64,000 bases of DNA from Promicromonospora iranensis (GTDB taxonomy: Bacteria > Actinomycetota > Actinomycetes > Actinomycetales > Cellulomonadaceae), in NCBI RefSeq assembly GCF_028994805.1, contig NZ_JAJQQP010000002.1, forward strand, positions 434,001 through 498,000, written 5' to 3'. The translations under genes and the position numbers were made by a program. Below are positions 1-8,520 of this stretch, piece by piece. The notes below the pieces were generated by a model. It did not search any database and had not been told where the DNA came from. It was given only the letters and a program-made list of their open reading frames with translations. Numbering within the stretch: position 1 is the stretch's first letter; each line of letters starts with the position of its first letter.

Positions 1-1559
1 AGCCCGGCCAGGCGCCAGCCGCCGCGGGTGTGGGCACGGAACGCGGCGCCGGCGGAGATGCGCTGGTCGGGGTCCTCGTGGCTGGTCGCCGCGCGCACGC
101 CCTGCCAGGGGTCCACGGGGGTGACCGGGGTGTCGGACCCGAACGCGAGCGGTACTCCGGCCTGGGCGAGGTCGGCGAACGGCATGAGCGAGCCGGCGCG
201 CAGGGCGCCGAGGCGGGAGGCGTAGACGCCCTTGCTGCCCCCGAAGGCCGAGTCGAACGCCGGCTGGACCGACAGCCCGACGCCTTGGACGAGGAGCGCG
301 GCGAGCGTGGTCGCGTCCACGAAGAGCCCGTGCTCGATGCGGTGGTGCCCGGCGCGGACGGTGCTGTCGCCGGTGAGCTGGGCGGCGATCTGGAGGCCGA
401 GGACCATCGTGTCCATGGCGCGGTCCCCGATGACGTGGAACGCACCCTGGACGCCCGCGCCCTGGACGGCGGCGAGGTGGTGGGCGATCTGCTCGGCGGA
501 CAGGTACAGGTTGCCGGTCCACGGGGTGCCGTCGGCGTTGGTCAGGGCGCCGGAGAAGGCCCCGGACGACGGGTCCAGCGGCAGGTCGGAGTACGGGCTG
601 CGCAGGGCGGCGGTGCGGGAGCCGATGGAGCCGTCGACGTTGAGGTCGCCGCCGATGCCGGTGAGGAAGGGCAGCTCGGCGAGCAGCGCGCGGGCCTCGT
701 CGGTGGTCGCGCACAGCTCGCCGCGGTAGGCGGCGAGGTGGGGCAGTGCGGGCACGGCCGGGTCGGCCACGGCCTCCGCGGTCACCGAGTCGGTCGTCAT
801 GGCGTACAGCTCGGCGAGGCCGGCCCGGGTGTCGAGGTGCGCACCGCTCATCTCGTGCACGGACACGATGCCGCGGGTGGCCCACGCGGCGAGGGTCTCG
901 CGGTAAAGGCGGGTGCGGCGTTCGGGTGACAGCGCGTGGGCGACGTCGCGCACCGTGTGGTGCAGGTCGGCGGTGACCAGGCCGGTGTCGGCGGGGGCGT
1001 CGGACCAGCCGGAGCCGGACAGGCCCGTGCCGGTCCAGGCGGGGTCGCGCTCGATGCCGGCGCGGGCGGCCATCGTGGTGGAGACGACCGCGGAGTGCAC
1101 GTCGACGCGTGCGGCGTAGACGGGGCGTCCGCCGCAGGTGTCGTCGAGCTCCTGCCGGGTGAACGTGCGCTGTTCCGGCCAGGCCTGCTCGTCCCAGCCG
1201 AAGGCGAGCAGCACCTGGTCGCCGGACGGGTCGGCGGCCGCCAGCCGCTGGGCGCCGTCGTGGAGCGCGGCCAGCGCGTCGGCGAGGGAGTGCACTCCCC
1301 CCGCGGGCGTGAGGTCCACCGCGTCGCTCGACAGGCCCGTCTCCAGCACGTGGGCGTGCGCGTCGACGAAGCCGGGCGTCACCAGGGCGCCGTCGAGGTC
1401 GATGACCCGGTCGGCGCGCGCGGCGAGGCCGGCTGCGGTGTCGTCGGCGCCGAGCCACGCCACCACGCCGTCGTCGACGAGGATCGCCTCGGCGAAGGGG
1501 TCCGCCGAGGAGTGGATGACGCCGTTGCGGTACAGGATGGATCGGACGGGCTGGCTCAC
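1..1559 (-). CDS. YtcJ-like metal-dependent amidohydrolase (3' end cut by window edge)
   Basis: This is an amidohydrolase-family (amidohydrolase_3, YtcJ-like) cytoplasmic enzyme that hydrolyses C-N bonds with a TIM-barrel metal site. About 519 residues are visible. The HxH metal motif is DAHAH at residues 66-70. Later come FHVIGDRAMD, RIEHGLF and GSDTPVTPVDPW, which carry the other metal-binding His and Asp residues of the family. The family is about 530-560 residues long, so only the last few dozen residues are missing. The GTG start is fixed by a TACAGT box six bases upstream, so the message is probably leaderless. The substrate cannot be read from sequence. It follows helY on the same strand but has its own promoter. 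Confidence 0.85.
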   Translation of the reverse strand, partial: MSQPVRSILYRNGVIHSSADPFAEAILVDDGVVAWLGADDTAAGLAARADRVIDLDGALVTPGFVDAHAHVLETGLSSDAVDLTPAGGVHSLADALAALHDGAQRLAAADPSGDQVLLAFGWDEQAWPEQRTFTRQELDDTCGGRPVYAARVDVHSAVVSTTMAARAGIERDPAWTGTGLSGSGWSDAPADTGLVTADLHHTVRDVAHALSPERRTRLYRETLAAWATRGIVSVHEMSGAHLDTRAGLAELYAMTTDSVTAEAVADPAVPALPHLAAYRGELCATTDEARALLAELPFLTGIGGDLNVDGSIGSRTAALRSPYSDLPLDPSSGAFSGALTNADGTPWTGNLYLSAEQIAHHLAAVQGAGVQGAFHVIGDRAMDTMVLGLQIAAQLTGDSTVRAGHHRIEHGLFVDATTLAALLVQGVGLSVQPAFDSAFGGSKGVYASRLGALRAGSLMPFADLAQAGVPLAFGSDTPVTPVDPWQGVRAATSHEDPDQRISAGAAFRAHTRGGWRLAG

Positions 1560-1565
1560 GGGGGA

Positions 1566-1571
1566 ACTGTA
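1566..1571 (-). promoter_or_regulatory. -10 box TACAGT, leaderless start of the amidohydrolase
   Basis: TACAGT on the minus strand is followed by six bases and the GTG start at 1559. There is no Shine-Dalgarno sequence at normal spacing, which fits a transcript beginning at the start codon. Confidence 0.55.
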
Positions 1572-1616
1572 TGCGATCCCCTCCGGCGCCGCTGCCAGGG
1601 CGCTGGTGTCAGCCGG

Positions 1617-4598
1617 TCAGAGACTCGAGTACGCGACCACTCCCCGCAGCACCGCGTCCTGGGCCTTGCGTGCGGTGGTGCGCAGCTTGTCGGACGGCGC
1701 GGCGCCGCCGAGCTGGTCCAGCACGTCGATGACCTGCTTGCACCAGCGCACGAAGTCGCCGGCGGCGAGGTCGGAGCCGCGCAGGACGCTGTCCAGCCCC
1801 TTGCCGGACGCCCACCGGTACATCGCGCCGACCAGGCCGAGGTCGAGCGGTCCGGTGGCGTCGATGCCGTGCGCCTCCTCGAGGTCGTCGACCTCGGACC
1901 ACACGCGCTGTGTGTCGTCCAGGACGCCCGCGAGGCGCCCGGTCGGGCCGCCGGGGATGTAGGGGTCGGGGGCGTCGTCGCGGCGGCTCTGGTAGACCAC
2001 CGTGGAGACGACGGCGGCCAGGCCCGCTGCGTCGAGCCCGTCCCACACGCCCCGGCGCAGGCACTCGGCCAGGAGCAGGTCGTTCTCCGCGTACAGGCGG
2101 CGCAGCCAGCGGCCGTCGTCGGTCACGCGGATCCTGCCGGGTCCTTGCACGGTGCCGTCGGGCACTCCTGCGTCCGGTGTCGCGCTGTCCTGCCCGGTCC
2201 CGGTGCGCTGCAGGTAGCCGAGGGTGAGCAGCACGTCGAGGGTGCGGTCGAAGGTGCGGGCGATGGACCCGGTGCGGCCTTCGACGCGGCGCACGAGCTG
2301 GTCGTGCTCGCGCTTGAGCTTGTTCCAGCGCTCGGCCCAGCGGGCGTGGTCGTCGCGCTCGGGGCAGGCGTGGCACGGGTGGGCCTTGAGTGCCTTGCGC
2401 AGCCGCGCGAGCTCGGCGTCGGTCGAGGCGTCGGAGCGGCGTCCGGCCAGGGACTTGCCGCCGCGGGCGGCGCTCCCCGGGCGCCGGCCCGCGGGGGTGC
2501 TGGTGGAGTGCGCGGAGGGCACGTCGTCGGCCAGGGCGCCGAGCGCGTTGCGCATGGACGAGACGAGGTCGCGGCGGGCGTCGGGCTTGCGGGCGTTGAA
2601 CGCCTTGGGGATCTTGACGGTGGTGACGGTCTCCAGGCCGTCGGGCGCGTCGGCCAGGGTGAGCTTCTTGACCTGGCGCTCCTGGGTGAGCACGGTGGGG
2701 CGGGGACCGTCGAAGCCGCCGGGCTCGCCGGGGTCGAGCACCAGCACGTACCCGCGTCGTCGCCCGGTGGGTACCTCGACGACGTCGCCGCGGCGCAGCC
2801 GTTCCAGGGAGGCGACGATCTCGGCCCGCTCGGCGCCGGAGGCCGCGCGGGAGAGCTCCTTCTCGCGGTCCTTGATGGCGCGGCGCAGGCCCATGTACTC
2901 ACCGAAGTCGCCTTCGGTGCAGGACATGGCCTTGGCGTACCCGTCGAGGGCCTCGGCGTGCGCCTGGGCCTGCTTGGCGAGGCCGACGACGCCGCGGTCG
3001 GCCTGGAACTGGGCGAAGGAGGTCTCCAGGACCTCGCGGGCGCGGTCACGGCCGACCTGGGCGACGAGGTTGACGGCCATGTTGTAGGTGGGCCGGAAGC
3101 TGGACTTGAGCGGGTACAGGCGCTTGGACGCGAGTCCGGCGAGGGCCACGGGGTCCAGGGCGGGGTGGTCGACGACGACGGCGTGGCCCTCGACGTCGAT
3201 GCCACGGCGGCCGGCGCGGCCGGTGAGCTGGGTGAACTCGCCGGGGGTGACGGGCACGTGGCTGGTGCCGTCCCACTTGACGAGCTTGTCCAGGACGACG
3301 GACCGGGCGGGCATGTTGATGCCGAGCGCGAGGGTCTCGGTGGCGAACACGACCTTGACGAGGCCGCGGGAGAACAGGTCCTCGACGGTCTCCTTGAACA
3401 CGGGCAGCATGCCGGCGTGGTGGGCGGCGACGCCGCGGGCCAGGGCCTGCGACCAGGACCAGTAGCCGAGCACGTCGAGGTCCTCGGGCGGGATGGCGGC
3501 GGTGCGCTCCTCCACGACGGACCGGATGGTCGCTTCCTCCTGGGGGGTGGTCAGCCGTAGCCCGGCCTTGAGGCACTGGTCGACGGCGGCCTCGCAGCCC
3601 GCGCGGGAGAAGACGAAGTATATCGCGGGCAGCAGCGCGTCGGCGTTCAGGGCGTCGATGACGATGAACCGCGGCGGGGTGCGCCGGCTCGGTCCGATGC
3701 CCCCGGCGCTGTCGTCGGCGCGGCGTCCGCCCGCGCCGCGGTACCCGCGGTCGCCACGCCGGCCGGCGCCGCGGCCGCGCCGTCCGCCGTGGTCGCCGGG
3801 GCGGTTGCCGCCGCGCCCGGACCGGAACGCCGCGGACAGGTCGGGGTTGATGGGCGGACTGGTGCCGGGGTCGGTCGGGTCGACGTGCCCGGCGTACAGG
3901 TCCAGGAGGCGTGGCTTGCCGCGCGGCTCGGGTGAGGACATCAGGACGTGCTGCCACAGCGGTACGGGCCGGCGTTCGGAGACGACGACGGCGGTGTCGC
4001 CGCGCACCATCTCGAGCCAGTCGCCGAACTCCTCCGCGTTGGACACGGTGGCGCTGAGGGAGACGAGCTGCACGTCGTCGGAGAGGTGGATGATGACCTC
4101 TTCCCAGACGGGGCCGCGGAAGCGGTCGGCGAGGTAGTGGACCTCGTCCATGACGACGTAGGCCAGGCCGTCCAGGGTCGAGGAGCCCGCGTACAGCATG
4201 TTGCGCAGCACCTCGGTGGTCATGACGACCACGGGTGCGTCGCCGTTGATGGTGGTGTCACCGGTGAGCAGGCCGACGTTGTCGAGCCCGTGGCGGCGCA
4301 CGAGGTCGGCGTACTTCTGGTTGGAGAGCGCCTTGATGGGGGTCGTGTAGAACGCCTTGCGGCCCGAGGCCAGTGCGAGGTGGACGGCGAACTCGCCCAC
4401 GACGGTCTTGCCGGCGCCGGTGGGGGCTGCCACGAGCACGGCGCGGCCTTGTTCGAGGGCCTCGCAGGCCTGTACCTGGAAGTCGTCGAGCTCGAACCCG
4501 ATGACCTCCCGGAACTGGGTCAGCTCGGGGTGCTCGGCCGCTGAACGGCTCTGTGACCGGAAGGCCGTGTACCGCTCGGCGGGGCTCAGGTCGCTCAT
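1617..4598 (-). CDS. helY: HelY-like SKI2/MTR4-family DEAD/DEAH-box RNA helicase
   Basis: A 993-residue cytoplasmic ATP-dependent helicase of the SKI2/MTR4 type (mycobacterial HelY), probably acting in RNA turnover. Visible motifs are AAPTGAGKT (57-65, Walker A), DEVH (151-154, motif II), SAT (182-184, motif III) and QLTGRAGRRG (457-467, motif VI). A C-terminal helical region typical of the family follows. A glycine/arginine-rich insertion (about 260-293) lies between the two RecA lobes and looks like a disordered RNA-binding loop. The start is placed at ATG 4598 because TAGGCT ends six bases upstream; an in-frame GTG at 4604 would lie at or before the transcription start. It follows tatA-tatC, as in mycobacteria. 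Confidence 0.93.
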   Translation of the reverse strand: MSDLSPAERYTAFRSQSRSAAEHPELTQFREVIGFELDDFQVQACEALEQGRAVLVAAPTGAGKTVVGEFAVHLALASGRKAFYTTPIKALSNQKYADLVRRHGLDNVGLLTGDTTINGDAPVVVMTTEVLRNMLYAGSSTLDGLAYVVMDEVHYLADRFRGPVWEEVIIHLSDDVQLVSLSATVSNAEEFGDWLEMVRGDTAVVVSERRPVPLWQHVLMSSPEPRGKPRLLDLYAGHVDPTDPGTSPPINPDLSAAFRSGRGGNRPGDHGGRRGRGAGRRGDRGYRGAGGRRADDSAGGIGPSRRTPPRFIVIDALNADALLPAIYFVFSRAGCEAAVDQCLKAGLRLTTPQEEATIRSVVEERTAAIPPEDLDVLGYWSWSQALARGVAAHHAGMLPVFKETVEDLFSRGLVKVVFATETLALGINMPARSVVLDKLVKWDGTSHVPVTPGEFTQLTGRAGRRGIDVEGHAVVVDHPALDPVALAGLASKRLYPLKSSFRPTYNMAVNLVAQVGRDRAREVLETSFAQFQADRGVVGLAKQAQAHAEALDGYAKAMSCTEGDFGEYMGLRRAIKDREKELSRAASGAERAEIVASLERLRRGDVVEVPTGRRRGYVLVLDPGEPGGFDGPRPTVLTQERQVKKLTLADAPDGLETVTTVKIPKAFNARKPDARRDLVSSMRNALGALADDVPSAHSTSTPAGRRPGSAARGGKSLAGRRSDASTDAELARLRKALKAHPCHACPERDDHARWAERWNKLKREHDQLVRRVEGRTGSIARTFDRTLDVLLTLGYLQRTGTGQDSATPDAGVPDGTVQGPGRIRVTDDGRWLRRLYAENDLLLAECLRRGVWDGLDAAGLAAVVSTVVYQSRRDDAPDPYIPGGPTGRLAGVLDDTQRVWSEVDDLEEAHGIDATGPLDLGLVGAMYRWASGKGLDSVLRGSDLAAGDFVRWCKQVIDVLDQLGGAAPSDKLRTTARKAQDAVLRGVVAYSSL

Positions 4599-4604
4599 GG
4601 GCAC

Positions 4605-4610
4605 AGCCTA
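4605..4610 (-). promoter_or_regulatory. -10 box TAGGCT, leaderless start of helY
   Basis: TAGGCT, then six bases, then ATG 4598. This decides between 4598 and the in-frame codon at 4604, and gives helY a promoter separate from tatAC. Confidence 0.55.
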
Positions 4611-4678
4611 CGGTCACTCTCCGACAGGCCGGGTGCGACAGGCCCGGTGCGACAGGTCCCCGTGCCCGTTCACGACGA

Positions 4679-4716
4679 CGCCCGGCCCGCGCCCTGTGCA
4701 GGGCGGGGGCCGGGCG
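4679..4716 (-). terminator. GC-rich hairpin downstream of tatC
   Basis: Inverted repeat with an 18-base arm, 17 positions paired, and a two-base loop. It lies between the tatC stop and the helY promoter. There is no U tract, which is common for actinobacterial terminators. It probably ends tatAC transcription. Confidence 0.6.
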
Positions 4717-4736
4717 CGTGGTCCGGCGCGGTCGGG

Positions 4737-5510
4737 TCAGATCTCGGCGGCCGCGAGGCGCCTCTCGACGCGCTTGTCGTGCAGCACCGCGACGCCGGCG
4801 GCGGCGAAGTACAGGAGGCAGATCGGCAGGGCGACGAGGATCATCGTGAGCGCGTCCGGGGTCGGCGTCATGACCGCGGCGAACGTGAACGCGACGAGGA
4901 TGGCCCACCGCCAGCCGGCGAGCAGCGCCTTGGCGGACATCAGGCCCGCGAAGTTGAGGCCGACCAGCAGCACCGGGGACACGAACGCGAGTCCGAACGC
5001 GAGCAGGAGCCGCATCACCAGGCTCAGGTACATCTGGGCGTCGGTGAAGTTCGTGGCGTTGTCCGGCAGGAACCCCGTCAGGATCTGCACGGCGTGCGGG
5101 ATCACGACCCAGGCCATGTAGGCACCACCGAGGAACAGCGGTACCGATGCGCCCACGAACCCGTACGCGTAGTACTTCTCCCGCTTGTTGAGCCCCGGCG
5201 TGATGAAGGCCCACACCTGGTAGAGCCACCACGGGCACGACACGAACACGGCGAGGAACAGCGCGGCCTTGACCTTCAGGTCCAGCGCCGATGCCGGTCC
5301 GGTGAAGTTCAGGGTCACGTCGTTGCCCGTGAGCTCGGACGCGCGCTCCAGTGGTTGCTGGAGCGCGACCAGCAGCGGCTCGTACAGGATCCAGCCGGCG
5401 ATCGCGCCGAGCAGGAGTCCCGCCCCGATGAGGACAAAACGTTTGCGGAGCTCGAGCAGGTGCTCGAGCAGGGGCATACGGCCGTCGGACGGCCGCCTCG
5501 TACGTGCCAC
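4737..5510 (-). CDS. tatC: Sec-independent protein translocase TatC
   Basis: TatC is the polytopic receptor subunit of the twin-arginine export pathway in the cytoplasmic membrane. It binds the RR signal peptide and recruits TatA. The 257-residue protein has the N-terminal signature MPLLEHLLELRKR (12-24), six hydrophobic segments, the conserved YQVWAFITPGL and the late TPTPD turn. The annotated GTG start lies four bases after the tatA stop; ATG 5477 (MPLLEHL) is a possible shorter start. It is co-transcribed with tatA. No tatB is seen nearby. Confidence 0.95.
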   Translation of the reverse strand: MARTRRPSDGRMPLLEHLLELRKRFVLIGAGLLLGAIAGWILYEPLLVALQQPLERASELTGNDVTLNFTGPASALDLKVKAALFLAVFVSCPWWLYQVWAFITPGLNKREKYYAYGFVGASVPLFLGGAYMAWVVIPHAVQILTGFLPDNATNFTDAQMYLSLVMRLLLAFGLAFVSPVLLVGLNFAGLMSAKALLAGWRWAILVAFTFAAVMTPTPDALTMILVALPICLLYFAAAGVAVLHDKRVERRLAAAEI

Positions 5511-5514
5511 CGGT

Positions 5515-5826
5515 TCAGGCCTTGGGGATGTCGCGGTCCCTGTTGTTGATCAGGCCCGGTACGTCGTCCGTGCCTGAGCTCGCCGGTCCGGCGGTCGAGC
5601 CCGTGGTCGACGTCGTCGCGCCGCCGGGCCGGTTGTCGGCGGCGTTGCTGTTCCGGCCGTCAGCGTCGTCGGGGCTGTCGTCGCGCAGGTCCTTGATCTC
5701 CTTCTTGAAGATCTTCATCGACTGTCCGACGCTCTTGGCCAGCCCCGGCAGGCGGGTGGATCCGAAGAGCAGCAGGACGACGACGAGCAGAACGATCCAG
5801 TGCCAGGGCTGCATGGCGCCTGTCAT
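5515..5826 (-). CDS. tatA: Sec-independent translocase subunit TatA
   Basis: TatA forms the protein-conducting assembly of the Tat pathway. The 103-residue protein has one N-terminal membrane helix (PWHWIVLLVVVLLLFGSTRLP), the hinge and an amphipathic helix (GLAKSVGQSMKIFKKEIKDL). An acidic, low-complexity cytoplasmic tail follows. The start ATG 5826 has a good AAGGAG site five bases upstream, and the next in-frame ATG (5814) has none. Upstream, TAGGAT at 5882-5877 is a plausible -10 for a leadered tatAC transcript. Confidence 0.95.
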   Translation of the reverse strand: MTGAMQPWHWIVLLVVVLLLFGSTRLPGLAKSVGQSMKIFKKEIKDLRDDSPDDADGRNSNAADNRPGGATTSTTGSTAGPASSGTDDVPGLINNRDRDIPKA

Positions 5827-5996
5827 GGTGACTCCTTACAGTGCGGTGCTGATACGCGGTGATGCGGATATGACCGATCCTACGCGGACACAGGGGGCAC
5901 AAAGGTAGCCCTCCGGTGGACGGAAGGTGGCGCCGGGCGCCGAGACGCGCAAGAACCGCGCAGATCCGCGCCTCAGCGTGCTCCGCTCGGCCGGTC

Positions 5997-6329
5997 TCAG
6001 TCGTTGAAGTGTTTCCACTTCTGCCACGTCACCACGTGCCGCGCCCGGCGTGCGTCCTTGCGCCCGGCCCGGGCCGTGCGCTGCGCGTTGACACGCTGGT
6101 AGTGGATGGTCACGTCGTCGAACAGGCTCGGGCCGGCGTGCTGCGTGCTCGCCGCCTCCCGTGCCCGGTCGGACAGCTCCTGCAACCGGTCGCTCGACTC
6201 GCTGATGCGGCGCGACGCTCGCCCCAGCTCTTCCATCAGGCCCTTTGCCGACCGCCAGAGAGAGCGGGCCAGAAAGAACGCCCCGACGAGGCTTCCCACG
6301 ATCAGCAGGGTCCACACCCAGAACCACAT
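5997..6329 (-). CDS. Small single-pass membrane protein of unknown function
   Basis: A 110-residue protein that I do not recognise. Residues 2-22 (FWVWTLLIVGSLVGAFFLARS) form one membrane helix. A charged helical stretch follows (about 25-60), suggestive of a short coiled coil, and then a basic cytoplasmic tail. It lies between pafC and tatA, where other actinobacteria often have these genes adjacent. ATG 6329 is preceded by TAGGCT with an 8-base spacer, so it probably has its own leaderless promoter rather than relying on pafBC. Confidence 0.7.
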   Translation of the reverse strand: MWFWVWTLLIVGSLVGAFFLARSLWRSAKGLMEELGRASRRISESSDRLQELSDRAREAASTQHAGPSLFDDVTIHYQRVNAQRTARAGRKDARRARHVVTWQKWKHFND

Positions 6330-6337
6330 GGTCGCCA

Positions 6338-6343
6338 AGCCTA
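6338..6343 (-). promoter_or_regulatory. -10 box TAGGCT before the small membrane protein
   Basis: TAGGCT is followed by eight bases and then ATG 6329. It overlaps the end of pafC, whose stop codon begins at 6343 on the minus strand. Confidence 0.45.
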
Positions 6344-7393
6344 GTGCCGATCGGGCGATGTGGCTGCGTCTCGGGTCCGCGGATCTGTCCCGTGCCCGAA
6401 CGTGGGCCCGGTCTCGCGCCCTGAGTCGTAGAGGGCCAGCGCCTCGGCGGCGGCCCCGGCGACGTCGTCGGCCAGGGCCGCAGGGGCGACGGAGCGCACG
6501 TACGGGGCGAGCTGGATCAGGGTGCTGCGCAGCCAGCCGGGGTTGGTGACGCGCAGCGTGACCTCGAAGTCGCCGTCGGGCAGGTTGCGTACGGACTCGA
6601 CGGGGACCTCTTCGGCGAACCAGCGTGCCCGGGGCGCGAACCGGATGGTCGCCAGCGGTGAGGACCTGCCGGCGAACAGGGCGGCGAAGTCGATCTCGGC
6701 CGCCTGCTCCCCGACCCCGGGGTGTTCCTGCACGGGCACGTCGGTCTCGGTGGCCTCCAGGATGCGGTCGACACGGAAGGTGCGTGGCGCGGCGGCGCGG
6801 TAGCACCAGGCGGCGAGGTAGGCGTACTCGTCCTGCGTGTGCAGCCGCACGGGGTCCACCTCCCGCTCGCTGACGACGTCCGAAGAGGTCACATACCTGA
6901 TCTGCAGCCGGTGGCGCGCGGTCAGGGCCGAGGAGATCGCCGAGACGACCTGCCGGTCACCGCCCGGTGCGAGCCGCACGTCCACGGCACTGGCGGCCTC
7001 ACCGGTGGCGTCGGTGAGCTTGCGCAGCGCGGACTCGACGACGGCGGACCGTGCCGGGTCGGCCTGGACCGCGCCGGTGGCCTTCATGGCCCGCAGCGCG
7101 GCGACCAGCGCCACCGCCTCCCGGGTGCCGAGCCGCAGGGGTCTGGTCATGCCGCGCGCCTCGGTCAGGTGCACCACGCCGCGGTCGATGGACGCGGCGT
7201 CGAAGTCGATGAGGTCGTCGGGCCAGTACCCGGGAGTGCCCGAGACCCAGAGCGCGTCGACGTCCTTCTGGATCTGCGCGGGCGTGGTCCCGAACCTTCG
7301 GGCCAGGTCGGCCACGGACACCGGTCCGGCGCCGTCGAGGTAGGCGACGATGCCCAGCAGGCGCAGGAGCCTGTCGTCCGCGCGCTCAGCCAC
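6341..7393 (-). CDS. pafC: WYL-domain transcriptional regulator PafC
   Basis: PafC pairs with PafB as a WYL-domain regulator. In mycobacteria the pair activates the LexA-independent DNA-damage response. The 350-residue protein has an N-terminal helix-turn-helix (LLRLLGIVAYL ... VSVADLARRFGTTPAQIQKDVDAL) and a central WYL domain (about 140-230, with AYLAAWCYRAAAPRTFRVDRI). A WCX-like C-terminal domain follows. The GTG start overlaps the pafB stop (GTGGCTGA), so the two genes are translationally coupled. The ligand is unknown. Confidence 0.9.
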   Translation of the reverse strand: MAERADDRLLRLLGIVAYLDGAGPVSVADLARRFGTTPAQIQKDVDALWVSGTPGYWPDDLIDFDAASIDRGVVHLTEARGMTRPLRLGTREAVALVAALRAMKATGAVQADPARSAVVESALRKLTDATGEAASAVDVRLAPGGDRQVVSAISSALTARHRLQIRYVTSSDVVSEREVDPVRLHTQDEYAYLAAWCYRAAAPRTFRVDRILEATETDVPVQEHPGVGEQAAEIDFAALFAGRSSPLATIRFAPRARWFAEEVPVESVRNLPDGDFEVTLRVTNPGWLRSTLIQLAPYVRSVAPAALADDVAGAAAEALALYDSGRETGPTFGHGTDPRTRDAATSPDRH

Positions 7394-8486
7394 GGGACGC
7401 CCCCGCCTGCGCGCCCGTCCCGGAGCCCAGCGCCGCTGCGGCGGTGAGCCGGCGCAGCGTCTCGGCCCGCACCGCCTCGGGCTCGAGCACGACCAGCGCG
7501 GCCCCGTACCCGGCGGCCTCGGACGCCATGCCCGACAGGGACCGGTAGGGCACCTCGAGGATGTCCCACCCGGCCTGGTCCCCCGCACGGCCACCCGCCG
7601 GCGCGCCGGCCGGGACGGGCAGGCGCTCGCTGTAGGCCTGGCGCTCGCCGTCGGGCACGGGCTTGGCGCGGGCGCGCAGCGCTCCGGCGCGTTCGGGGCG
7701 GACGGCGACCACCGCCTGCCGGATCTCGCCGTGCGCCTTGCCGAGCACGACGTCGGTCTCGAAGTCGGGGATGTCGTAGGCGCCGGCGGGGCCGGTGACA
7801 CGGACGCGGGACTCGATGCGGGACATGCGGAACACGCGGGGCGCCTGCCGGTCCCGGTCGAAGCACATGAGGTACCAGCCACCGTCGCGCGCCGCGATGC
7901 GCCAGGGCTCGACGTGCCGGGTCAGGACCGTCCCGTTGTACGCGGCGCGGTAGCTGAACGTGACCGCGCGGCGGGCCTCGATCGCCTCCATGAGGGGCCC
8001 GTAGGCGTCGCCGACGGCGCGCACGGACGGCGCGAGGCCGGCCAGGGCGTCCGCGGACGGGTCTCCGGCGCCGGCCGCGCGGAGCTTGACCATGGCGCGG
8101 TTGATGTCGGTCTGCAGGGTCTTGTCCTGCCAGAACTGGGCGGCGAGCGACAGCACACCGAGCTCGGCGGGGGTGAGGTCGATCGACGGCAGCGCGTAGG
8201 CGTCCTGGTCGATCCGGTACCCGAGCTCGTCGGTGTGCCCGCCGGTCCCGACCGTCACGACGGGGATGCCGAGGGCGCGGAGCATGTCCTTGTCCCGCTC
8301 GAACATCCGCTCGAACGCCTCGTCGCTGGGCGCGTCGGCGTACCCGGCCACGGCGGTGCGGACCTGTTGCTTCGTCATCGCCGCATTCGTGTTCACGAGG
8401 GCGATGACGAGGTTCAGGAGCCGCTCGGCGGGGTTCAGGCCGGGTGACGTGGCGGACTGCGCGCTGGGAGGCGGATCGATGGGCAT
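7386..8486 (-). CDS. pafB: WYL-domain transcriptional regulator PafB
   Basis: A 366-residue partner of PafC. It has an N-terminal helix-turn-helix region (ERLLNLVIALVNTNAAMTKQQV) and a WYL core (AVTFSYRAAYNGTVLTRHVEPWRIAARDGGWYLMCFDRDRQAPRVFRMSRI), followed by a C-terminal WCX-like domain. ATG 8486 follows TACGGT by seven bases, so the gene is probably leaderless. It diverges from the DUF3866 gene, and the two -10 boxes lie only eight bases apart. pafA and the proteasome genes are not in the window, so the pair here more likely serves DNA-damage control than pupylation. Confidence 0.9.
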   Translation of the reverse strand: MPIDPPPSAQSATSPGLNPAERLLNLVIALVNTNAAMTKQQVRTAVAGYADAPSDEAFERMFERDKDMLRALGIPVVTVGTGGHTDELGYRIDQDAYALPSIDLTPAELGVLSLAAQFWQDKTLQTDINRAMVKLRAAGAGDPSADALAGLAPSVRAVGDAYGPLMEAIEARRAVTFSYRAAYNGTVLTRHVEPWRIAARDGGWYLMCFDRDRQAPRVFRMSRIESRVRVTGPAGAYDIPDFETDVVLGKAHGEIRQAVVAVRPERAGALRARAKPVPDGERQAYSERLPVPAGAPAGGRAGDQAGWDILEVPYRSLSGMASEAAGYGAALVVLEPEAVRAETLRRLTAAAALGSGTGAQAGASRG

Positions 8487-8493
8487 CAGGACA

Positions 8494-8499
8494 ACCGTA
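8494..8499 (-). promoter_or_regulatory. -10 box TACGGT, leaderless start of pafB
   Basis: TACGGT, seven bases, ATG 8486. It lies back to back with the -10 box of the DUF3866 gene. Confidence 0.5.
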
Positions 8500-8507
8500 G
8501 CGTTCGG

Positions 8508-8513
8508 TAGCCT
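8508..8513 (+). promoter_or_regulatory. -10 box TAGCCT, leaderless start of the DUF3866 gene
   Basis: TAGCCT, seven bases, then GTG 8521 (next codon ATG 8524). The -35 region would fall inside the pafB 5' end. Confidence 0.5.
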
Positions 8514-8520
8514 CCACCCT

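Noticed and set aside
936-3560. 874-codon open frame on the plus strand across the amidohydrolase and helY
   Set aside because: It is antisense to two well-supported genes; long open antisense frames are common at this GC content, and its translation has no recognisable domain.
4599-4604. Start codon of helY at 4604
   Set aside because: It overlaps the spacer immediately after the TAGGCT box and would be at or upstream of the transcription start.
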